From Lunularia cruciata (taxonomy: Eukaryota; Streptophyta; Marchantiopsida; Lunulariales; Lunulariaceae): a DNA stretch of 64,000 bases. The stretch lies in NCBI GenBank assembly GCA_948567375.1, contig OX419758.1, forward strand, positions 37,143,001-37,207,000, read 5' to 3'. This document shows positions 12,514 through 24,581 of this stretch, piece after piece. Position 1 is the first letter of the stretch. Every line of letters begins with the position of its first letter. The position numbers and the translations under genes were made by a program. The notes under the pieces were generated by a model. It did no database searches. It was not told the DNA's origin and saw only the letters and a list, made by a program, of their open reading frames with translations.

Positions 12514-12661
12514 TCCGATATCTTAGGTGCGGTAGGGCAAATTTTTCATAGATTCTATTGGGGCTTAGCCCCATGTTACTTTTTCTTTTCTCTCCCTTGG
12601 ACGGCTCGATGGGGTCTTCCCATCCTTCGTTTTTTCCTACGCGGTCGCCCTTTTTTTCTAC
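12514..12661 (+). mobile_element. Severely truncated RLE-A insertion (148 bp) with likely TSD
   Basis: The copy starts at 'TCCGATATCTTAGG' and runs through the GGGGC-TTA-GCCCC hairpin and the GATGGG-GTCTT-CCCATC hairpin to 'CTACGCGGTCGCC' and a T-rich end. It lies between two copies of TTTTATC (12507-12513 and 12662-12668), a plausible 7-bp TSD. Only the last ~150 bases of the element are present. Confidence 0.75.
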
Positions 12662-15600
12662 TTTTATCATGCACCTGTTACTTTATCCCGCTGTGACTGT
12701 GCACTATGCTTACCTCCATTATTACGTTGGCTGCGTACGGTAACGAAGACATCTTCCGATAAGTGTACCTCATCCCATTAGTTTGAGAAATAAAATAAGA
12801 TTGGGAACGACTCATCTCTTGTTATATGCTATATGACTTGTTATCAAGATCATAGACAACACGGCTCCGATATGGTATTACCAAATTATTAAGTGATTAT
12901 AAATTATTATTTTCGGATGGTTAAATTTTTCTATGTGGTGTATAAAAAGATGATCTACGACATGGTATTTTTTCTCTATTTTTATGCATTTTTATAGTTC
13001 TGTGTAAGTCATTTTATATAACTTTTTGAATATTTTGCTAGTTATTTGTGTGAGATTGTTCACCTGCGATTGCTTGTGGTCTTTGTGTGATGATCAATAA
13101 ATTCTATAGAAAATGACTTTCTTCCCATAGCATTTCTGGAGTAGAATTGAAATCCCTAACACGAACAAGGTCATTGGCGTGCATGAAATGGCATACAAAA
13201 TGAGAATGCGAAAACTTTACCAAGCCTAACAAGAAATATCAAAGGGGCTAAATGAAGTTAAATCTCTCTAACTTGGCACTAAATAATCCAATGGATATTT
13301 TAATCCAGTGGAATATAATTTAGCATGATTGTCTCAATGTGGATTATTTCATTCCGTGCTTATTTATGAAACAATAGATACTTGATCTCAAAGGTTCTCC
13401 ATTGAGCATCCGATACTTATTCTCTGAAGTAAATTATATTCCTTGTCTACTATAGTAAAATCCAATATGATTGCTGACAAACATGTTTAATTCCATGATG
13501 ATGACTCTCTATCATCTAAGGCAAGAGGAATCTTGCTATATACCTCTATATTTTACTTGAAGTACAAATAATGACCTTACTATATAATATACATTTTTTT
13601 ATTTTAATTTCAAAGACTTTAGCTTGTATATCTTCATTCACTACATATCCATAGACAACGACTCATTTCAAGACTAAATCCCGTGGTTTATATCAAGGAT
13701 TTGTAACCACTCTCACCTGGTTATTTTTAATCATATCAATGTTACTCTAACTCATATGACTGCAAGAGTCCATGACAAATTCGCAAAAAAGATCCTCATA
13801 ATGCTCAACCGTAACCAAGCAAAGTATAGAAAGTGAAATTCATTGGTAATGTCTTTCAAGTAAAAGGGAGTTGGGTATAGAATATTTTCAGGGAAATATC
13901 CATTGTCTGATATGAAGAATGTGATTTATTTTTTTGAATGAATATTACTTGAGATATTGTGCTCAAAGAAGGTGTGCCTTTGCAAAATCTCTCACCACAG
14001 TGAGTTCGTAAAAGTGGACCCATGACCTTTCTATATGTCACCTCATGCCTCTTCACACTAAAGTTGATTACGCTTTTTTAATTGCTTAACTATTCGATCA
14101 AACACATACGTACAGCAAATAAAACTGAAGATATGCTTAATTTGTGTGTTTGATCGGAAATGAGTAACCGTCAACGGGAAACCATCAACGGGGAAAGCAA
14201 TCAAATGCCATGATTGAGGAAAGTGTATAAAGTAATATCTGATTTTCTAATAAAATAATAGTTTATTTGCGAGAAGCTAAATTTGCTATTTATGAGCAAT
14301 TGGTGGACTTCACATCTGATTAGACTATCACACTCTTAATATATGGCAAAGGTAATGTTTTAGCAGTCAACGGCTGAGTAGATGATCAAAGAGAAGTAAT
14401 GCTGGTCTTTCTTTCTACAAGGTATATTTGTTTGTGCAAAAATTAAAGAATGTATTATGGTATAATTCATGCAGGATAATTATATTGTATGTACTTTGAA
14501 TATACTAAACGGATGGCGGATGCTCTTGTATCCATCAGCCTTTCTCTTTTCTCTCCTGAAAGTGTTGCTCTTTGAAAAATATATGTAATTTATACCAAAA
14601 CTCACCGATAAACCAAAAATTAAAAGGAGAAGAAAAGGAAAAATATGATAACTAACAATAGCATATCAAGTTTATTTAGAACTAGTATCTGTCTCCCATG
14701 TATAAACATTACTAAAATGCGACTTTTATACTCCGCTTCAATGAATTATTTTCTATGTACTATTAAAGCTATGAAGTTACCGAATGTTAATCCCTCTTTT
14801 AAATTCAAATTTCTCATATGTATAACGAAAAAATAAATTATAGCACTTAGTTTAGAGGATTGCATATTTCATTGTTCAATAATTAAATGATAAACCTTGT
14901 AGGTGCATGGCTTTTTCCTATTTGATATCCTTGTTTCCACTTTGATATTATGTTGTCTTTGAAGCTCATGTGAGAAGAGATATCTACAAATTTGAAGGAT
15001 TAAGAATTCCAAATTCTGAACAAAATTAGAAAGGAAATTACTGATTTAGTGAAAAAAATTTACAAATTTTTCTGGCCTGTCAAGACCTTTCGTGTATATT
15101 TATTGGCATCATAAAATACTTAATTGTATAAATAAAAAAAGGTATTCATTTACTTTATCCAAGAAGAGATGGTTATAACATCATGCATAATGCAGACTGT
15201 AGATTATAATATATATTATCTATCTATTCCATTTGCTCTCATATCAAGGCAAAATGACGAAAAGAGAAGAGAGGTTTTATACGATAGTATTGTACATTAT
15301 ATATTTTCAAGTATTTAATATTGTTGAAGCTCTTTTGAATGAATTTTGTAACTTGAAAATAATTCTAATTGATCAAAATAATTATTTTTCTTAATAATTT
15401 TTGGATAATATTGATATTTACATGAAAATAGTAATACTTGATAACTAAAAAAGACACAAAGTTATATCATATATAATAGTACATCACCATAGATCTATGA
15501 AGATTGATAATATAACTTGCTAAGTTGCAGGCTTTTCGAAACGGAGAAAAGAAACATTTTGCATGATTACCACATAAGTTCAAGAGTTGATTTTGTTGAT

Positions 15601-16564
15601 TGAGATCATAGTAACAAACATAGAATTCTTTTAGACTATATCCTCAAATAAAGATACAAATGTGTTGGATGAAAGTATGCAAACTTGAACAAGTATTGCT
15701 GAGATTGAGAGCACATCTAAAGAGCCGCGAGAAGATGGATGGAAGTTATCATTTATATGAAAATTGGATACTTGACTATGTACCTTTTGGCTTTAAGGGC
15801 TGGATGCGCTGCCAAGCTATCTTACTTCCCTTTGTCCCCTACTACAAGGGGACGGGGGATATGGACGGAGATGTTCCTGGGAATGGGATGGGGATTTTGG
15901 ATGGAGTTATTGGAGACGAAGACAATTGGCAATATCATTTAAGGAGATGGAGACAACGGATGGAATTGTTTTGGGGACAAAACAAAGTGTGAGGCAACGA
16001 TATATGTTCAAGAGGGTCCTTTTTGCCTTCTGCAGCATGAACTGGGCTAATGCTGATTAATAAATATACAATGTAATTTTAAAAGCATTTACTTTTTAGT
16101 TACTCGTTTTTTAATCACTGGTACGTTTTACTAGAAGTGAAAACTATTGAGACTCTCACTAGAAATTCAGCTTGAAGGATTTATTGGAACCAATTTAATT
16201 ATCTCTATCCATCTTGCTCTCAAGATGAATATTACCGAAGTTCAAGATAAAAATTCATAAGCACAAAACTAATTTATATTAATGCAAGTACTCTCGAGCA
16301 AGTATATATAACTGATTATCAAGGGTTCACTGATTATCAACAGTTCACCTAATACTTAATAACGGTGAACGATGTAAGAAAAGAGGGTATTTACAATCGA
16401 AGGTCCAAACAAATTATAAATGAATATTCGCCTTTGGGACGGGTTCCCGAGTTTTACAAGATGAAAGAATTTTCAGTTTCTAAGACAAGGAAAAACTGAA
16501 GGGATAATTATAGAAGGAGTACTAATATATACACACGAGATAGATTGTTAAACTAAATTTCTTC

Positions 16565-16690
16565 GAAAGCAGGCGACTAGGGAGGAGGTGCTTGGGCCAG
16601 GACGCTGCCGCAGTGGATATCCTTGGCCTTCTAGGACGCTTACATACGTTCACGGCGCGCTTCTTGGGCCAAATCCCAACTTCATTTCTC
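16565..16690. other. GC-rich island in AT-rich DNA, origin unknown
   Basis: A sharply bounded GC-rich block ('GGGCCAGGACGCTGCCGCAG', then 'ACGGCGCGCTTCTTGGGCC') stands out from its AT-rich surroundings and is open in both directions over 60-67 codons. One reading is arginine/lysine- and proline-rich. It could be a relic exon or an inserted fragment. Confidence 0.3.
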
Positions 16691-17010
16691 TGTTTTACTG
16701 TATTGTGGTTACTACGCCTGATCAACTTGATGATATTGCCCCAAGGCCTTGATCTTGATGTCTTGATCGGCTAACACGATCCAGAAAAGATATATGGATG
16801 AATGTCCTTTTAGGAGAATGATGAAGAATACACCTAATCGACACAAGGGCCAAAAGTGTTTCCCGTAGGTGGACGTGGACGTACTGAACCAAAAAATTCT
16901 CTAAATTTAATTCGGGACGTACATGTGTTTGACTTACTTTCTCAATGTGTTGTTGAAATCACTTCTGTTGTCCATATGTCTCTATTTCTCTTTACTTTAA
17001 ATGTAACGTT

Positions 17011-17060
17011 TTAAATAAATAAATAAATAAATAAATAATAAGAAAGAAAGAAAAAAAAGA
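17011..17060. repeat. AAAT/AAAG microsatellite
   Basis: A run of AAAT units is followed by AAAG units. A second AAAT run lies at 17272-17300, just upstream of the helicase gene. Confidence 0.9.
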
Positions 17061-17797
17061 AAGAGGGTGTGAAGTAAAAACTAATTATATGATCATCCAT
17101 TTTGGGCCAGAACTCTATAACTTCTTCCACATAGTGACTAAACTGTAAGCAAGCACAATCACACCATAGTTTGTAGAGATACTCCTCTGATATCTATATG
17201 AAAAGAACAAGAAGATAGTAATGGTCGTCTGACCACATGGCTTGACTTAACCGTCATTTTTGGATGATGAGTTAAATAAATAAATAAACAAATAAATAAA
17301 AGATTCACTTTTCTTTACTTGGTCAAGTATATTCCACCCTTGCAATTAAAAAAAAAACTTCAACTGTAAGGGTAACATGTTTGGAGCCTTGCCTCAAACC
17401 CCTTACACCCGTAGTAAGTAGAGAACGAACAACCTTGAATTCAATTCTGGTATTCGTTCGTGATCTAGTTTCTAGTTTCCATGCCAAGGGAAAAAACAAA
17501 CTTCCCGGTGAGAGGTCATTGAAAATGGCCACCAACTAATTCTTGAGGGACAACACGACCCTCCACCACCACGTCAGCGACGAAATGCCGCTCCACGTCG
17601 TCCCACCTCTGCCAGGTCAAGGCACAGATATAGACAGCGTGGTGGTCAGAACTTCTTTCTCGACAGGCCTCCGTTGCCGTGTTGAGAAGATTGAATTGCT
17701 CAACTTGGTTGTAATCAGGTGGGCCTCAAACTGCTATGAATGTTCCCAATAACCCTCACATGGACCGCGGTTAAAATCTGCCGTGAAGGATACATTC

Positions 17798-20700
17798 ATG
17801 GCAATGTCGCTGCAGGCTCGTAGACTTGTCTTGCTCAATTTACACAAAGTGACAATGTTAAGGACTGAATTTTCAGCGTCAGAGATTTTGGATATAAGAA
17901 CGAAGGTTATTCAGTATCATAGTGCGGCGCAAAAGCTTTGTTTGACAGGAAATTCTTCATATGAGAGGAGATTGTTTGGTTTGTCAGCTGTTAGATGTAG
18001 TACTACCAGTTGTCGAATCGCTTCAATTGGCGTAAGCACTAGAAATTCGGAGAAAAAATGGAGAGGTGCGAAAGTCGTTGAAACCACCGCAGTCTCTCCC
18101 ATTCCTCATGGGAACCGTAATGAGGACTTTTTGGCAGATGAGAATGTCAGCTGGCAATCTTTGAAGTTGTCTCCGGAACTATGCGAAGCTTTGATGCGGA
18201 CTAAGTTTATGCGACCATCTCTCGTACAGGTACGATATTTTAGCCGTAATCTGGCACAGCCTGTTCTAAAAGTCCCTCTGAATTGAGAAGTTTTAAGGTT
18301 TTGAGTTTGAGAGGAGAAAATTCCGAGCCGCGAGTATCTTTTTTTTCCCCCTTTTTTCTCTTGAATAAAGTATATAATGCACAAGAGAGGACGAGAAACG
18401 TAAACATCACCCATGATTCCTAAGTCTGTGATGTCAGATGGTAGTATATCTACTCTCTCCCATCAGAGGCGTAGAAATTGAAATTGAAACACCACTGCAT
18501 CTAAACATACAGTCACAAGCTGTGGAAGGAGAAGGAGTGGGCAGTGATACCACTACAGGGAGGAGCTGACTTTAAACTTTCTGAAAGGTAATGTTATCTT
18601 AACAGTGAATTGCTCGTTTGCAGGCTTCTAGTATCCCTACCATCTTAAGCGGCCGAGACGTTATTGTGGCTGCGGAGACTGGAAGCGGAAAAACACATGC
18701 ATATCTAGCACCCATCTTCCATCTGATGTTAAGGAAGCGCAAAGAGTATGACGAGGCGCAAGCAAAAGATGAGGAGCGCAGAATCCCTCGCGGTTTTGCA
18801 TTAATTTTGTGTCCCAATGCAACTTTGTGTCAACAAGTTGTTGACATGGCAAACATGCTTCAAAGTGATCAAGGAGTAGCTATGCTAGATGCAGTTGCCA
18901 TCTGTGGGGGACAGGTAATTGAGTTTGGCGTTACAGGTTAATCTTTCAAATATTTGAACTTATTCTGCTTTTGAATTCTCTGAAGGTTGGACTAAATTCC
19001 CTTTTTTCTGATCCCTTCACTTAGACCCTATCATACTCTTGACAGGGTTGGCCAATTAAGCCACCGGACATTGTAATCGCCACTCCTGCTGCTGTGTTGA
19101 ATCATCTCTTTGCCTATGACCCAAGGAGGCGTCGGCGCAAAGCTTTCATCCGTGATGCATGCTGTGTGGTATGTGTTGAAATCTTACTTCCTCACCTTCT
19201 TTGTTGTGTTTTTTTGAGTGTCACAACCGGGAGCCACCGACTTTGAATCATGCTACATGTATATGACAGTCATGAGTGTTCCATTCTGCAAAACAAGCGT
19301 TACATGGTTCTCTTTCTTGGCCCTGGTTGTATTGTATCTGATAAGAAGGGCAGGTTTTTGATGAGGCAGATATGCTCTTGAGTGGAGGCTTTGCACGAGA
19401 TTTGGATCATCTGATACAACTGTTGAGGTTAGAGGAAAGACAAGTGGCAAAATTATGGCAATTTGGGCCCTTAAAACCTGAACGGGGCACTGAGCCTTGG
19501 ACCGACTTTAAGGCACTACCGGACGCTGTTGATGACGAAGATTTCTCCGGAGGTGAGGAGGAGAATTTAGAGAATGAGGACGAAGAATCAATTTCTGCTG
19601 TCGACGAGCCAGAAGTTGGTTCAGCAAGTTCTGAGATGGGAGATCAGGAAGGAAGTGTAATCAGTAGGAGCTATTGGCAAAGCAAAAAGCTATTCAAGAG
19701 AAGTAAACAGTACATATTTGTGGCTGCTACGCTTCCAGAAAATGGGAAGAGAACACCCGGTGCGCTTCTTAAGCGGATGTTCCCTGAAGCTCAGTGGGTA
19801 AATGGGAGCTTTTTGCACTGCCATAGTCCAAGGTTATTACCCTTCCACCCTGAATCCTGCAGTGGTCTCAGTTTGAAGTAATACATCTGGAAGCGTCCCT
19901 TTAATTGTTTTAAGTATTCGTATTTCTATCTGATCGAAGAAACAGAGTAAGCTAATGTTTAGGTTTTCAAATATTCTTCTGAGTATGGTCATTGGACGCT
20001 GAACTTGTGATTAGCAACTGAAGTGAATGTCATGAATCATCAACAGGATACAGCATAAGTGGATGGAAGTCTCGGATGAAACGAGAATCAAGGCTTTACT
20101 AGGGGCTGTTTCGGAAGGGGGAAAGAGTGGAGGGGAAGGTGGTGCAATCATGAGGACAATGGTTTTTGCCAACAGTGTAGATGCCGTGAACGCAATTTCT
20201 AGAATATTCACTAAAGCTGAAATACCCTCTTTTTCCTACCACCGAGACATTCCGATGGAGGAGCGCATAGAGATTCTCAGACGTTTCCAACATGAGGGTG
20301 GCTTGTTGCTTTGTACCGATGCAGCGGCGCGTGGCATAGATGTACCCAACATTGGCCACGTTGTCCAGGTAAACTTTCTTTTATGCCCAAGCTTGCTGCA
20401 CCGTGGAAACCATGACAACAACACAAGGCACCGTACACACCTTCTATGTTTGGAGTTCATGAAGCACGTTGGTTCGGTTTCGTCATGTCGATCCTGTTTC
20501 ACAATTATTCGTTCAGTTTCTCATACCATGTTAATCATGCCAACACGTATTTGTGTAGCAAGAGGCATTACAATAGTCTCGTATTTGAATTTAACAGATA
20601 AAAGCTCAACAAATTTGGTGTTCTTCGTGCATTTTAATGTGTAAAGTTTACTTTAGGAAGAACACATCTGTCGCTTGATACCGGGTATCTAGGATTTGGT

Positions 20701-21324
20701 CCACTTCTCTAAATGGTCTGCTTCTCCAAAATATTGACGATCTTTCTTTGTATGCGTAACGCTTGTTGCTCATTCTAGGCTGAGTTCGCTTCATCAGTAG
20801 TAGACTTTCTACACAGGGTTGGCCGAACTGGAAGGGCAGGGCAATCAGGGATGGTTACAAATCTTTTTACTGAAGCTAATCGTCCTCTCGTGGAAGCTGT
20901 TCAAAATGCACTAACCAACAAGCAATCTGTGGTACGTGAACGTATTAGATAGCAGAGAGGCGTGCTGTCATTTCCAAGTATGGTGTTGGTTCCTCTTTTT
21001 GAAGAATTTATCCTCATTGTACTGCGTGGTGTGCGATAGGATGGAGCCTTCAGTCGTAAAAGGAGTTTCAGAAATAAACTCAAGAAGTATGGAAAGGAAC
21101 GGCGAGGTAAGGATGCATTCTTTCACCACTAATGTATCTTAGGACACATTAGTGGTGAGCGTCGCTGTATGTGTGAGTATGAAGAACACTGGAGTCTCGT
21201 TTGCTGCAGTGGGAAGAATCAAAGGGATTTCCTGCACGTTGTATATCGCAGCTGTTCACGTGTGTTTTCTATGGATTGTTTCTGCTCAACAGGGACGCCG
21301 CGTGAAGCCACTCAAAGCAAGTAA
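17798..21324 (+). CDS. RH22: DEAD-box ATP-dependent RNA helicase, plant RH22 type, probably organellar
   Basis: Eight exons join in frame: 17798-18229, 18624-18914, 19046-19168, 19354-19832, 20047-20368, 20779-20931, 21040-21106 and 21293-21324, giving 632 residues. All introns start GT and end AG. Motifs in order: Q-motif region ending at residue 144, AETGSGKT (161-168), IATP (252-255), DEAD (285-288), AAT in place of SAT (406-408), TDAAARGID (532-540) and HRVGRTGRAG (561-570). An acidic insert (about 338-375) separates DEAD from AAT, as in RH22; 'WVNGSFLHCHSPR' and the basic C-terminus ('FSRKRSFRNKL') also fit. Known RH22 proteins act in chloroplast ribosome assembly. The N-terminus is rich in R, S, L and T with few acidic residues, suggesting a transit peptide. 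An alternative ATG lies at 17804. Motif Ia is loose. No defect was seen. Confidence 0.9.
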
Positions 21325-22930
21325 GGTCAAAGTTACTTGCAAGGTACATCGAGCGTTGGCTTTTGCAAGTTAAAACGACGTGATCGTGCGTGGGATCTCT
21401 CCGAAGCAGCAAAAGAAGCATAGAGGAATCAGTGCCACTCCCGACATAATCTTCCGTCTGTGGTTAACATCTTCTCCTTAACAAGCTACAATTTTATCTT
21501 TTTGCACTATACTTACTGACGTGGTACAGAAGGTCTGCACAAGATCGTTCTGCTCACACAGTTAACAGCTCATTCATCCATACGGTTTGACCAACGATCA
21601 ACTTGGAACAGTTTCGAGTCTAATGATTGCATCTACATTATGGACGGGTAAACTCAAGTATCGCAAGCAGCTATTAGGTTCACTAAGATTTCCAGAAGGC
21701 AAAGCACCAACATTGCGTCTGAAGATCTGGACGGTCATACCCGCTCCCTGTTTGAGCTTTTACTTCGTACGTGAGGAGCTGGTTGTATCTTAATCTCGAG
21801 TGTCAGGATAGGATAGAGAAATACAGGTAAGTGTATGTTGCCATCAGGTGGCAATCATAATGAGTGAGCCAAAATCTTTAACTCGACGATGTTGTAGAAA
21901 GGGATCCACTGGAGGTTGCCCCCAGTATTTCATAACTCTGAGTACCATTTTCTTTTAATCTAAACTCAAATCTATTGATGTCGTTTGGTATTTATGTTGC
22001 TCGGTCTCACAACATTGACAACGTCTCACAAACTTGACGCTCAAGTTTCACTATCATTTTCTTCTGTAGGTTTATTATGTAGGCTTTCCTTCCAGAAACT
22101 TTTTGCATCTCACTTGAAGTGTGTAGATCTTACATAGAGTTTCGTGCAAGAATAAATTAACATGGCTACGATTGTTATCAGGAAACCCATACAGATTCAA
22201 ATCAAACTCATCTGAATGTAGGCAGGAGACTTGAAAACCTGACCAATGTAGACTAAGTCTCAAAAAAAAACATTGTATATACTGACGCATAGTTCATTTT
22301 TACATCAAATTAATACTCCGCTTATTCAAAGTAGGAAGGGGGAAACATAGAAGTAGAACAATTTTTCCTTCCACCCGTAAGTTTTCTAGAAACCTCTCAT
22401 TAGATTATTTAACCTTATTGTGAAGTTTCCATGTTATCGGATGCGCACGAGGATTGCATGAAATAATCGTACTCTGTGAAAAAATGTTCACAATGAAATG
22501 GTTCGTTAGAAGTCCGAATATTACTTTTTAGTTAGTATTTACATAGTGTGGTAGCGTTTCCTGTGCAAACAAAACCACACAAAAATTATATACCCCGCAG
22601 TAAAGAGAAAAAGAATACAAAGCACTATGGAGTGCTAGAGGAAACTGAGCACGAAGCCCACTGAAACTTAGGGTTCACAAACTCATGCCAAATCTAGACC
22701 CCAAGCCAACCAATGGGGAGTCTTAAAGCAAACAGTTGAAAAGCAACAAGAAAACTACAGTTGGACAGTGTGATAAAAGTCCCCTAATGATATATATGGT
22801 AAGTAAGGAGGGTCCTAGACACGATGTGCACTCTTATTGTTGCTGCTAGTCTATAAAGACTCCAGGCTTGAGAGTGTTGTATTGTGATTGAGACTCTCTG
22901 CAAAAAGTATGAGGTGAACATGGCTTTGGA
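21325..22930. other. Helicase 3' flank, no gene seen
   Basis: The first few hundred bases are presumably 3' UTR. Beyond about 22300 the sequence is AT-rich. Short ORFs (21587-21793 +, 22075-22290 -) carry no recognised motif. Confidence 0.5.
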
Positions 22931-24194
22931 AACAACAAAAGCCCCTCTCCTCTATGAAAAACCTCATGCTATTTCCTTTAGCAATCCATCAAAATGGTGA
23001 TGAAAATGCTCAAAAATCTTCACCGCTAAAGGAACAAAGGTATTAGAGTTGAGATGTGGTGCATAATGATCTTCCTTTCCTCGAGCTGTGTTGGTTGATG
23101 TTGCTCCTGCCAAAATTCCTACTTGTGCTAGAGTCTTTGCTTGGGGGCTTTGCAACCACCATATCATACAAAGTATGTTGACAATTAATGAATGTATGAT
23201 GTTAGCTCTCACTCGACGTGGAGGTCTCTTGGTAAGTCCAACCACTGCTTGATCTGTATTTGGCATTGTGTAGATCGGAGGAGTTGAGCTATTATATGGC
23301 ATCATGAACTTTAGAGGACTCTCCTTCTATAGTACACTCATAATAGATTTATGCCTTGTGTGTCATATGTGGAACCACAATTGCAATGGTTTGGAAGCTC
23401 TAGCAAGGCCGGATGAGGGAGACCTAAATGTAGGCAGAGTGTAGTGGAAAACTCTTCAAACATGAAAGAAAATCCTCTATCAAAGAGGAGGCATGGAACC
23501 AAGCTCCAAAGCATTTCACTCCATAGGAAAGAATCCTAGCTTGTTAGATAAGGGCATGTCAATGATAATGTTTTTGAAGGTGTGTGTGCGCTCATTGATG
23601 CTTGTCTAAATCTGCTTGGAGTCCAGTGAAGAAAGTCGGTGAAAGTTGGGATTATTGTGCATCAAGGCAAAGTTCATGAGCCAATTATAGATATTGTGAA
23701 AGTCATGGGTGCTTGAATCCATTGTTATGATAGGTTCAATAGAAAGGGACGACCATGATATAAGAAGTTGTTGGTTAAGCAAGAGGCCACTAGGACCCAT
23801 GCACCTATAAAGGTTGCTTTTGCAATGGTCTCTTGTAGTATGAGATCACACAACCTCCCATGGCCACGGGTAAGGGTATCTATAGTCTACACCACTCCTT
23901 TGATAGGTATGGGAGCGTACATGACCTTAACAAAGTGAAGAAGGTGCATTGTATAGTGCTATAAAAAATGCATAAGTATGGCATAAGTGATTTTGTAGGA
24001 GGATTTTATGCAAGCTAGATAGGATGCTCAAGGGAGCTAGTTAAGTGCTAAGGTGGAGCAGGCTACATGTGTGTTCCTCAACCTAGGAAGTAAGTGAACA
24101 TGGGTATGGCTTGCACTAGTGTGTTGGAGATGAACATGTTGTAGTAATCTTCCTCACCTAGTGGAGATCCCAATACTCTTATACCTCTTATTAG

Positions 24195-24328
24195 TGAAAA
24201 AGGCGACCACGTAGAGAACATGAAGGATGGAAAGACCACATCAAGCCGTACAAGAGAGAGTCAAAAAAGGTAAAATGGGGCTAGGCCCCAATAGAGTCTA
24301 TATGAGAAATCTGCCCCATTGCACCTAA
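24195..24328 (-). mobile_element. 134-bp RLE-A 3' tail inserted in RLE-B, 7-bp TSD
   Basis: The insert reads, on the minus strand, from 'AGGTGCAATGGGGCAG' through GGGGC-CTA-GCCCC to 'TACGTGGTCGCCTTTTTCA'. It splits the RLE-B RT thumb region and is flanked by TTATTAG at 24188-24194 and 24329-24335. This gives clear borders for a very short retrotransposed RLE-A 3' end. Confidence 0.85.
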
Positions 24329-24406
24329 TTATTAGGGACTATAACCTTGGTGGAAAATCTAAGGGAGTGAGAATTGCAAGTATGATCTATAATTTGCATT
24401 TACAAG

Positions 24407-24581
24407 TTTGGACCTATAAACCCAATGTCTCTAAGCTATGTGTGAAAGCCACTGCAACATGGATCACATCTTCCAAAGAGCCTAAGGATGCATGTTTGGA
24501 CTATAAACCTAATGTCTCTAAGCTATGTGTAAAAGCCACCGCATCATGGATCACATCCTCCAAAGAGCCTAAGATGTGGCT
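24407..24581. repeat. Two-unit ~88-bp tandem duplication inside the RLE-B RT
   Basis: Two units (24407-24494 and 24495-about 24581) share 'AATGTCTCTAAGCTATGTGT' and 'CCTCCAAAGAGCCTAAG'-type blocks. On the minus strand each encodes the thumb segment 'LEDVIH...AFTHSLETLGL', so a piece of the RT is duplicated. Confidence 0.85.

Larger units (their letters stand above)
12669..17300. other. AT-rich intergenic DNA, no gene seen
   Basis: About 4.6 kb of AT-rich sequence with only short chance ORFs. A very diverged RLE-A tail may lie at 13160-13260. A G-rich patch at 15845-15930 sits inside a 110-codon ORF (15660-15992) that I do not recognise. Simple AAAT repeats lie at 17011-17035. Confidence 0.55.

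Noticed and set aside
13160-13260. A sixth detached RLE-A tail
   Set aside because: Only the order of a few short blocks resembles the tail; too diverged to call.
15660-15992. A 110-codon ORF with a glycine/aspartate-rich patch
   Set aside because: It is compositionally biased over a G-rich run, has no homologue I recognise and no splice context; left as intergenic.
17323-17752. ORFs just upstream of the helicase as an extra 5' exon or separate gene
   Set aside because: They use non-ATG or poorly placed starts and do not join in frame with exon 1, which has its own ATG.
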